Translations under genes and position numbers: made by a program
The notes under the pieces: model-generated
Told to the model about the DNA's origin: nothing
What the model saw: the letters and a program-made list of their open reading frames with translations, nothing else
Databases searched by the model: none
Assembly (NCBI GenBank): GCA_000827265.1
Contig: KN834751.1
Location: 899,977 to 963,976 of the forward strand
Length of the DNA: 64,000 nucleotides
DNA from: Collybiopsis luxurians FD-317 M1
Taxonomy: Eukaryota > Basidiomycota > Agaricomycetes > Agaricales > Omphalotaceae
Direction: 5' to 3'
Shown: piece after piece, positions 41,860 through 52,128 of the stretch
Position numbering within the stretch: position 1 is the stretch's first letter
Layout: each line of letters begins with the position of its first letter

Positions 41860-44800
41860 ATGTCTCTCTCACCTCCCCCAACGTACGACGCTCACTCAGT
41901 CCCTTACGTCTCAACGACCTTGAAGCCTTATCTTGAACTTCCTCACCTTCTTTCCCTCACATGGCTTGCCTATCCAATTCTTTCACTACTTTTTATCGCC
42001 TTTCGTCTCCAACTGTCCCTAGATTCCGCTCAAGACAGTGTCGCTAGCGCAAAGGCTGATCTTCTTGCTAGCTGCCAGGCTGCCCAGAAGGCTGCCACTG
42101 CGGCCGCAAGTATGCCACGGTACATGGCCATTGCCACCAATCAGCAGTTTGTTAGTGCCGTTAATGATTCCATGAATGCTGCTCGCGCCACCCTCGTCTT
42201 GGCTCTAACGATCATGGAGGCCATCATCAACTTTATCGTAGATATCTACCGATCTACGTTGCTTTGCTTTGTCGAATTGGTCGTTCGGGGCGCCCTTTCG
42301 CTCGCGATCAGTGCCGTAGGCGCGGTACGTTGTCCTTTAACTGGTTAAGAGGAGACCCTGGTTTTGACGAGTAAATAGTTGAACGAAGCTGTCACAGACG
42401 TTGCTTCTGGTTTAGCTTCTGCCATTCAGGACAGTATCAACGGAGCGAATTCCGCCATTACTTCGGCTATCAACGCTATCAACAAGGTTAACCCGTTCGG
42501 AAACATAAACATCCCCCAAATCTCCTCACCCGACCTGAGTGCGCTCAACAATGTCACTCTTCCTTCTAGCTTCCAGGACTCTCTGAACAAGTTGAATAGC
42601 TCCCTCCCCACATTCTCTCAGCTGAAAGATGATCTCAACGCTATGTAGGTCCCTTTCTATGTCAGATTCGTTTTGTACTAAAAGAGGGTATTTTACTAGC
42701 CTCGATACGCCGTTTGAACTTTTGAAGAAGGATATCAATGACACTTTCGCTGGTCTATCGTTCAACTCTTCTTTGCTCACTGTCCCAGAACAGAACGAAG
42801 TAACCTTTTGCAACCAGCTTGATACCTCAGTTGTAGATGATCTGGGTCAGGATCTAATCAAGATCGCCAAAATTGGGGTCATTATCATCATTTTGGTTGC
42901 GCTTCTTCTCGTGGGTCTCAACTGCCTTCTTGAGTGGTATAAATGGCGCTGCCAGAAAAGGCATCTTGAATATACACGAGAAGCTTGGTCTACAGATCCT
43001 ACTGTATCCCATACCAAGGGCATGGGAGGACCGTCGGTAACGCTCACCGACCACAACTTACTCATGCTTCAGGCTAACGGGGCTCATCCGCTAATTACCC
43101 GTATCGTCAACCAGCTATCTTCCCGTCTTCACTTCTCCCCTACCACATATACCAATTTTTCCTGGTTCCTCCATTACATTTTCCATGCCCCTGCCCTCGC
43201 CTGTTTCCTTATTGGTTTCTTTGGTCTTCTGTCGGTCCAAATTCAGCTGCTTGCAGTTCATCCTTTGGAAGCTAAATACGCGTCTCGCGCAGCGGCAACC
43301 ACCAGTGACTTTTCGAACACCATCGCCGCATCCATCAATGCTAGCATGTACAACCAGTCCGCCGCCTACGCCAATAACGTGAACGGACACGTTGACGCCA
43401 TCCAGTCCTCTATCAACGACGGACTATTTGGCTGGGTGAACGGTACCACGAACACCTTAAACGACACGCTTGCGAATTTCTACAGTGACATTCAGAACGC
43501 GATCAGCGACGTTTTCAATGGTACTTTGCTCGAGCAGCCTATCCAGGAGTTCATCGCCTGCTTCATCGGTTCGAAAGTAGAGGCGATCGAGGATGCCCTT
43601 ACCTTCCTGCACGACAACTTGCATATTGACATGCCGCGTATGAACGATACCGTGCTCGTTCTATCTCCGGAATCTGTCAATGAAGCAACTCAGCCCATTG
43701 CCGCGGCCGCTGTCGGTGACGGGTCTGATGATAATGGCGGTTTCGTAGGCAAACTGGTAAATCAGTACGTAGAGTCGCTCAAGAAAGAGCGTATCATGTT
43801 TGGAATTTTTATGGGCTTGTGGGGCGTCGTAGTGCTGATGGGCATCTGTATCCTTCTATGGAGTACCTACGGGACACGGTTCATGGAACAGAAGAGACGG
43901 AGGAAGTGGGAGCAAGAGCAGCGCGGTGGAATCGATGGCTTAGTTGTGCCTTTCCGTTTGGGCCAACCCGACAGCGAGAAGCCCAAGACTGACTACTTGT
44001 CTAGCTACCCGCAACCCCCCGGTGCTTTCCCACTCAACCGCGCGCTTTCTGCAGGGTCTTCAAAAGCGCAACAGTCCTCAGATGCTAAATCCGGTAGGAG
44101 CTGGGACGACTTTTTCGGCGGCTTGCAGGCCCGCAAGAAGCCATTCCCAAACATTAGCAAGCCTTTCAAGCTGATGTCCGTTATTGGACCGAAACAGGAA
44201 CGGAGCGACCTCGGTAATGAGACTGGGTCATCGGCCGAACAAGACGAGCAGGGTAAGAATTGGCTTAGTCGTCTTACGGGCAACTTCGGCAAGAAAACGT
44301 CGGAAACAGATTCGTCTACTCACCGTGAAGTCCCAAGTCCCCGCCCGAACCTCCGAATCTCCATCGACCGTGCTTCCACCCTACGCGATTCCCCAGAAAT
44401 TGGCGGCGAACACTCACGCTGGTCCACTTCACCAGAAGTGACGAGGATTGCTCCCTGGATGGGCATGCTTTCCCCTACACGAAGGAGTTATGACCACGGA
44501 CCTCCTGTCAAGCGCCCCACCCCTAGCGTCCCTGCCGATGTCACTAACTCTATGTATGAAAACTCTGAAGTTCAAACTGGACACGCGACGCCGCTAGCGC
44601 CGCCCCTGCATCATGGTTTCAACGGTGTCCCTCAGTCGAACCCCTTTGAACCCAACGCTCTGGCTCCGCCACGAGACAGACATCGCCGTTCGTCTTCCGT
44701 CCCTGCCTGGAAGATGCCTGTCGTATCCACGAGCGGTTCCGCGCCTCAAGTTTCGTCCTCAGTCACTCCAGTCACTCGTTTCTTGACCTCAAATTCAGCG

Positions 44801-44932
44801 CGACGATCGTCAAACGTTGATCCGTTTGCGACACCCTTCGACGATGAACATCAAGTGACGATCCACCACGCGCCTCCTCGTCAGAGCTACCAGACAAATC
44901 CAACGAATCCTTTTACGGTGGTCGCCATGTAA
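41860..44932 (+). CDS. PRM1: Plasma membrane fusion protein PRM1
   Basis: Three exons (41860-42324, 42379-42644, 42700-44932) encode a multi-pass membrane protein. Successive hydrophobic segments are [37 protein letters not shown] with the following [55 protein letters not shown] and [20 protein letters not shown]. Long extracellular loops carry many Asn-x-Ser/Thr sites ([26 protein letters not shown]). The order and loop sizes match fungal Prm1, which acts at the contact zone to promote or stabilise plasma membrane fusion between cells during mating or hyphal fusion. The long Pro/Ser-rich cytoplasmic tail (about 300 residues) is disordered. Confidence 0.92.
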
Positions 44933-46110
44933 TTTCCTCTTCCTTTTCATTCCTCACGACACATTCACGCATTGAGCAAAGAGCGCTTTGGACGTTTTTA
45001 CCATACATAGCTATATGATTCTGAGTCTTTAATGTGGCTTTCGTCTCGACAGATGATGGCCAGGTTGTCTTTCCCATTCTATCCCCTCCACAATCCCCGA
45101 GTGTTTTCATCTTGAACTGTATTTTTACATGCTGACGACTGTCTGCAGCAATTCAGTATGCAGGACATCCGAGTGTAGCCTTTTTGTACATACAAGTAGT
45201 AATGATCTATACTGTAGCACGCAATCAATTAGATCAGGCTGTCGTTTAAGAAAGACTTATAAGGTGTTCTTGCTGGAAGTGCTCCTCGGTTTTCGGATTG
45301 AGGGTTCGAATTTCGCTTCAGCCATTAGGCCCCTCATTTCTGTACGGAATATTCAATTCTCAGTGCCCGGAGTTGGTAGGCGCAGTATTAGCACTCGGTA
45401 GCGGTCCGTCGGCTGTTATCCGCGAATTATTTGCTAAAAGAAATTTAGGCCAAGTCGCCATAAAAGTGTACAGCTAACGAATGAGCCTTTACTGCTGGAT
45501 ACCGTCCGTTGTGTCGGATATTTTGTTTCAGCAGTCTCAGCTTGGGGCTCGACCTTCCTCTTTTGCTTCAGACCATCATGAACATCAGAACCCTCGATTG
45601 GCGAGCATCGTTCAACGGCTAATGTAAATCACTTCTTCCTTTAAAGACTTCCACGGTTCTTCTTCTGTGATTCTGGGGAGTCCCTCGAAAAAATATTGAA
45701 AAAAAATAAAATCAGGTTCATCATGATCAGGTCCGTTTCTCACTTGCCTGTATAAGGAATTGTTCTCGCGAACGCGGCGAGAGTGGCAGTGAGCGCAACT
45801 GATACTGAATGCCAATCTGTCCTTTTAAGTATTTGGCAGAGAATTCCAAGAAATTTAGAGGGATCAGATTTTAGATTGTCATTATCACCATGGATTATGG
45901 CGGAACAAGACCTTCCGAAAACTGCCTTGTTGGTCTCCGTTTCAATGAATTGCGTGGTTTATACATTTACGCATTCGCCGCGTGCATTTTATTATCATTG
46001 GTCCTGTCAGAATATTCCTATACGGCTAAGCGCCGCGCCGTTCTACCCTTCACTTGTTATCCCTTTCTCAACTACCATCACTATACCCTCCCTTCTTTTC
46101 ACCAAAAGAG
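44933..46110. other. Intergenic between PRM1 and the alpha/beta hydrolase gene
   Basis: About 1.2 kb with no gene I can support. Overlapping short frames near 45783-46265 are the 5' flank and first exon of the hydrolase read in other frames. It should contain the PRM1 terminator and the hydrolase promoter. Confidence 0.4.
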
Positions 46111-47479
46111 ATGCCTTCTATGCAAATCAAGACGAACTCTGGAAAGATAAACTATCACTACACCATAAGCACTCCCAAGCAGGATTCCGCAGAAAGGATC
46201 AACCCGAGTATCCCGACGCTGCTCTTCTTCCATTCCCTCGCTTTTCCTCATGTTTTTCATTGTAAGTTTTTCAAAATTTCTCTTTCATGATTGGTCTTAC
46301 GCGAAATCGCGCGACAGCCCAGTTTGCAGACCCTATGCTTCGAAAGTTTAATCTTGTCGTGTTTGATATGAGGTCTCATGGAGAGACGGAAGGAGACGAT
46401 CTCCCCGAAGGATACGGGATAAAAGAAGCAGCAGAAGATGTTTTAACCTTGATGGTGCGTTGGTTGCACAATCAAACTAGATGTGGAGTTGATTTGGTTT
46501 TTTCAAGGATGCTTTGCGTCTTCCAGCGTGTCATTTCGTAGCAATGGACTATGGCAGTCCTATAGCTCTCCAGATAGCGATATCTCATCCTGAACGCGTC
46601 TTATCGTTCTTTGTCTTATCACACACTTGTTTGACTGAGGTTTGTTGCGTTTTCGCTCCCCAATCACGTAGATGTTCTAATTTGCATTTTTCGAGTAAAG
46701 CCTGCGGATGTTTGTGAAGGTCATCAACAGGTCTATGATTCTTGGTGTTCTAGCTTTCCCGCCCCTGACAAATTTGACACCGAACGTATGATGGAGACCG
46801 GTTATGGGTTCTCGCAATTTATGTTCACCAATAACATGACAAACTTGGCACAGGCGTATGTATTATCTCTTCGCGAAGCAATCGAAAACCTTATTTACTG
46901 ACTTGTTCCAAAGAATGTTCAATTTAACCTATCCGATGTGCCAAAAACATTGGGGCTACCACGGCCTTCACAATTATCGCATCGCAACTCTAGAATTTCT
47001 ATACGGGCGGAGATCACATTCTAAAGCGGCTTTATCGCGTCTACAATGTCCAGTGAAGTTGGTTTACGGCACAGACGACGTGGCTTATCCTCAAGATTTC
47101 ACCGAAAAGTTCTTGCAAGACTTGGAAGAAGCTGGAGTAGATGTATCGTTATATGTTGTTCCTGGAGCACCGCATTTTGTATGCGTAGACTATGCCGACC
47201 AGTAAGTCTATTAGCAGCTCCGAGAATATCTGCTCACGGAACGATCAGAGTCGATCCCGTCCTCCATGATTTCATCTTGCAAAATGATGACCGGAGGCCA
47301 CCAGAAGTTTCAGGCACTATTTTATCTCCATGGGACGAACTATTACGTGCCAATGGTTGGGATCCAGAAGGAGTGCATGATGATTCAGACGATGAGTTTT
47401 TGGTGACATACGTGAGTTATTTATTGAGCGACGTTTTGGCGTATCTTAGTTATCTCTCTAGCCCGATCAATCTCACTAG
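46111..47479 (+). CDS. Alpha/beta hydrolase with Asp at the nucleophile elbow
   Basis: Starts MPSMQIKTNSGKINYHYT at 46111 and has several introns. The oxyanion side is TLLFFHSLAFPHV, followed by LRKFNLVVFDMRSHGETEGD. The nucleophile elbow reads CHFVAMDYGSPIALQIA, where most serine hydrolases of this type have G-x-S-x-G and this protein has A-M-D-Y-G. The acid region is PVKLVYGTDDVAYP and the histidine VVPGAPHFVCVDYADQ. The last exons carry VDPVLHDFILQND and, after a final intron with donor GTGAGT at 47411, the end PDQSH at 47479. An Asp nucleophile is known in epoxide hydrolases and haloalkane dehalogenases, so those activities are possible. A non-catalytic or altered enzyme is also possible. 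Confidence 0.8.
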
Positions 47480-49330
47480 AATATTACCCCCTGCTTCTAT
47501 ACATGGATGTATTTCAGTCTTATAATTCAAAGGACCGGTTTGCTATAGTTTGCTATGCATTACATTGTATTCGTGGACTATTTAGTTTCCCCGCATCTCA
47601 GCCTTTATCTTGAGGCTCCACCATCTCACCGTCCATTTCCTCTTGCTTATCTGGCAATGATGTACCGCTACTCTCTCGGGAACAACACGGAATGTAGTGA
47701 GTAATACATTTTCTCTGGAAACTCCCTTTCCTGACACATAGAATTCAGGCAAAGTTGGATCATGAGGCCAGGATAAGCGAACTCATGATAACTGACAGAC
47801 AGACAACATCACATTCACTTCCCTCTAGCGTTGTCATCGGGTAATGAAGGTCAGTCAGCCCGTCACCTCCTGAAGTCCCTGCTTTGTGAAATTCGTTGGG
47901 GCCTCATCATTGATCAAAAGGCCCTACCAAGAGAACCGAGCCCGTATGCAGCATTCCGTTCGAAAACGGGCCTTTTCCGTCCTATCGATATCAACGGATT
48001 GCCTTGTGCGATTTATGGCCAATCGTTATTTTCCATTGTCCTCGAAACCGTCCATTGATCATTCTTGCAGGATCAGCAACGACCTACATACTCGGAAAAG
48101 CGTTTCTTCATTTCATTCTTTAAATTACAACTCACAGGTGTTTCTGGACTCCTCGGATCTGATGCTTTTGTCTAACCGTTGGAACAAGATCGCCTCGTTA
48201 GGGCGTACGTCTTGCCTCTCTATCTTCGCGACTTTCTACTTCAGGGAACGGTAAAGCACCGGCGGTTTTTAGTGCGGTACGAGAGCAAAAGGCAACTCAA
48301 TTCAAGGTGTCCTACGTTGAAGTGGTACGATAACCGACCTTGCTACACCTCATTTTCTTGATGCGCGCAGGAACGTAAGCAACACCGCTATCCTTGGTGC
48401 AGGACGAGTGGACAATGTCAGTGAACTACTGGAAGACAGCTTCTGTTACACAGGATGGTTCTGAAAGCACAAGTACAGGGTGTAGTAGAAATCGTACTCA
48501 TCATCGGTCAACTGGAAAAAGCATGAGTCACACGAATTGTTGTTACTCGTTCCATTTCTACTGCTCTGACTCCTCGGTATAGGTTCACAGCTCCAAGGTC
48601 ATGCACTCATGATGGATTGAATGCTTCCTCTCCGACGTCTTGTACTTACTCATGCTATTGTACATAGACTGGCCTTGAGCTACCGGAAGGAGGCAGAACG
48701 GAGCTCCGGACCAGATGATTGTCGCAAGGCCAACCGATTGCCGAAAAAGAACTCTGGAAGATTGCTGGAGCTTTTATCATGGTCCATCCGCCGGGGATCT
48801 CAACGGGTCGCTGAGGGCTACGCGCGCTGGTATCTCATCTTCTTAATTATATACTCTCCGCGCCGAACGGAGTATACCCGGATACAAAGTTTTATGGGCG
48901 CGCAAAGGCAATATTTGCTGGCGTTGTTTTTACCATCTTCCTTCCGGGTCGGTTATTTTTAGAAGGTCATACTTGGTGAAATTTGCAGAATCCAGATGCG
49001 GTCAACAGGACCCGCACACATCGACCCTAACTGTAGATAAGACTTATCGAAACACCTTTTCCCAACTATCCCACAGTGGGTCCAACTTTTGACGAAGAAT
49101 CCAGCTGTGTATGACAGAGAAAGACTCGAAGCCGCTCGAGAATCGGTGCCGCTAATAGCTTGATGGTGCTCGAACAAGATTGGGTGGCGGAAGCGTCCGA
49201 TATTGAAGTTCCAGAACCGCAGAAGCAAGATACAAACAAGTATAGTAAGTAGAAATTGTATTTGTCGCACACCATAAATACTGCACTGGACCCAGATTTG
49301 CACACAATCATAGAGCGTTTCTCTCCTTAT
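47480..49330. other. Intergenic region of about 1.85 kb
   Basis: Many short frames but no recognisable domain, repeat or RNA gene on either strand. It lies between the convergent 3' ends of the hydrolase (+) and the Bax-inhibitor gene (-), which makes it unusually long for convergent genes in this window. A long non-coding RNA or a lineage-specific gene cannot be excluded. Confidence 0.4.
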
Positions 49331-50689
49331 TCACTGCCTTTCAACATTATTAAGCAAGCGAAGGATGCTGATAACTAGAGTACAACTGTCAGCAACTTAG
49401 GAAGGAGCAAGGAGTTAGAAAGACCTACAGAGGTTGATGAAGCTGGAGAATTAGGAAGTTCGATATTAGCGTCAACATTACAACTAAAAACCAAACGCAC
49501 TCGAGATAAAGACTGATAGACCCCATAATGAACTCGTCAGGTGACAACTTGGCATTGATCCTGGACAGGCAAAGATTGAGTGATGATCAGCGTCTCTGAG
49601 GTAGAAACTCACAGGTAAGTGTCATAAACGATGTAGCCACTGAAGATGAGACAACCTCCAGCGGCATAGATAAGATCCATAGTCCGTCCGAAGGGTATGA
49701 ACATTCCGACTATTCCAGTCATAACTGCCGTCAAAATGAGCAAAATAAATCTATAGATGAAAATAAAATGTAACGTACGAAGGGCGACTAGTCCTCCAAA
49801 CAACCACGGTCCAAGGCCTTCAAAGTCGTACTAGATTTTGTAGTTACATGGTATGACGCCCTTGCGGTAGATTTACGGTAACGTACCTTGGATTGGAATG
49901 TGAATAGTGTGAGACCCAGGAATACGCCGAGAGTGATAAGACTGTGTGATTGTAAGCTGCAGGATAGAATATATATGACGCTACGACATACAGAGCCTGA
50001 AGAACAATCTTTGAGTCAAAGAATGCGACCGTGACGCCTAGAGTGAAAGCCTCTAGAACAGTGAAAGTTGACAGGAGTACGAAATTCCATGGGTGGGAAT
50101 GTCGCTTCCAGAAGAGAAGTCCAAGGTTAATGAGGGTGCCGAAAAGAGGGACATAGAACGACCAAGTGCTAAAGAGTACCGGTAAGTGCCATTGAAAGGG
50201 ATACGACGAAGACGTACTGGGTTAGAACCCAAGTTATAGCGGCATCTGAGTGCGAGACTCCACCGGCGACAATGCAAGTGGCAAGCTGGGGAAAATGAGT
50301 ACATAAATTAAGGACGGCATTTCAAAGCATCGTACAATCTGGCAGACTGGAAGGTACTCAAATCAGACGCAAGCCTCGATAATTCTGAACCATGAACTCA
50401 CAGAGAATCGTGTAAACTTTGCGAACAAAGGCATTGCGGATCTCCGGGGAACTATCGGATACTGTAGTTCCATACTATTACAACATGTAAGAGGTGGAAG
50501 GAGTGGACTGGACAAAAGATTTACCTTGAAGTCGTCAGGAACATCGCCTGGTTCCGGTTGATTGAAGAAAGCTCCGGCGCTGCTTGGCCCTCCCAAAAGA
50601 GGGTCTCGAGAAGCATCTCTGGAGTGATTGTATTTTGGAGAAGACGGAGCAGAACCATAGGACGGAGGAGGTACAGGATATTGGCTCAT
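49331..50689 (-). CDS. Bax inhibitor-1 (TMBIM/lifeguard) family membrane protein
   Basis: Starts MSQYPVPPPSYGSAPSSPKY at 50689 with a proline-rich N-terminus containing PLLGG and PEPGDVPDDFK, typical of this family. Membrane segments include VPLFGTLINLGLLFWKR, NFVLLSTFTVLEAFTLGVTV, ITLGVFLGLTLFTFQSKYDF, FILLILTAVMTGIVGMFIPF and DLIYAAGGCLIFSGYIVYDTYL. The predicted C-terminus is spliced from three small exons: SPDEFIMGSISLYL, then DFINL, then FISILRLLNNVERQ, ending at 49331. This matches the conserved YLDxINLFxxILR ending of the family. These proteins sit in ER or Golgi membranes and modulate calcium leak and stress-induced death. Seven membrane helices are expected. Confidence 0.9.
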
Positions 50690-52128
50690 GATGGAAGTCG
50701 AGGAACAAGATTGGACAGCTTTCCGAGCCGAGAACTGTGCTGCGGCGTGACTGATGACGTCAGCCAGGCTATTGCGCGATCCCAGACCAGCCCAAGCTTT
50801 GACCAGGTCTACTTCAATGGCTTCTCAGCGCTGCAACGCTCAAGGTCGTTAGTCAAGAATAGTGTTATTTGGGTCTTAATAGCCTGGAACGATCGAGGCA
50901 CGGTGAAATCTCACCGTTCTTCGCGGATAGTACGCGGGGATCAGATTCGTCAAACAAATATACTGGTCAAAGTTTCGTATAGATGTGATTCTTTCTCCCT
51001 GGAATAATGTGAGTATTCACCATTTCGTTTACTGCTAATATCCCGGTACAAAGCGTAACACGTCGTTCGGGCCTGTGTTTCCCTTCACATTGTGACTGTC
51101 GGCACCGAAAATCTTCATACAGCTTCAAATGCTGGCACTACTCGGAACTTAATATTCGTCACTGCAGATCTCCTTCTGGGCATCTTCCTTCGGGTGACAG
51201 CCCTATGTAGGTCCCTGTAGACTCTTATAGGCGTCTGCTAACCACCGGGATGTCCTTTTGCGGTTGTTAACATTGAGTGTTACCTCAATAGTGTCTTTCT
51301 GTCCCTCCGGCTCAGTCGACGTGCACTCTGCATGGAGTTCATACAGTAAAGAAAACGTAATTCAATCCTTGCCTCTTTGCGCCCATGTTATCTAGCGTCT
51401 GTCAAGAATGCAATTTATTCAATCTGTCAGTGGCGGACTCCTTCCTCTCCCAACCATTCCGATTTTCATACAATCTTACTTCGTCGAAATTACCTCTACG
51501 GACATCGTTTCATCTATTTAGCTGCAAACTGGCGCGTGCCGAGCTCTCGACTGCACTCAAAGCCACAAACGCTTGGAGGAAATATTGCTCACTTGAAGAA
51601 TACCTAAGAAGTTGACACATCGCGACCAGAACCACATGCTCTTCTGCTGAGATCCGTACTTGGATCAATTGCTGCAACGGTTCTTATATGCATTTAACTC
51701 CTTTTCTGGACTGCAATAGCTGGTTCGACCAGAAGTACATCACAGACTCAAACATTTAAAGCATTTTTTGGCAGATGTAATCGTACAACCGTCAATGCGT
51801 TGCATCTCTACTCAATACTTTATTATACCTACGCAGCCTTCGTCTGACTGCGCCACCTAGTCGAGAGTCGAGTCTCGACAGTTCTTATAGGCAATGCATA
51901 AATGACTCGCCAAGTTATGAATTCAAAGAAAGCCGTTGTGTCAGGAACCTGCTTAACGGAGAAAATGTAGAAATGATGTTTTACTGGAAGTATTGGCTTG
52001 AATCGCTCATAAGGAACCTGAATCTTTACGGAATAGTGTTCGACCTCGAAAGGTATAAGAGCTCAATTTCGCTTCCCCTACTTCTTCAGAGATATCCTTT
52101 TCTCATTCATTCCTTTCACCCATCCAAT
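50690..52128. other. Divergent intergenic region between the Bax-inhibitor gene (-) and the laccase (+)
   Basis: About 1.4 kb. No gene, RNA or repeat is recognised. It should contain the promoters of both flanking genes; a TATA element for the laccase is annotated separately. Confidence 0.4.
52054..52060 (+). promoter_or_regulatory. Probable TATA box of the laccase gene
   Basis: TATAAGA lies 75 bases upstream of the laccase ATG, a usual distance for a fungal gene with a short 5' untranslated region. No copper- or xenobiotic-response element was assigned. Confidence 0.5.

Noticed and set aside
47480..49330. Possible hidden gene in the long convergent spacer
   Set aside because: Frames of 60-122 residues were read and none had a signal peptide, domain or plausible splice chain.
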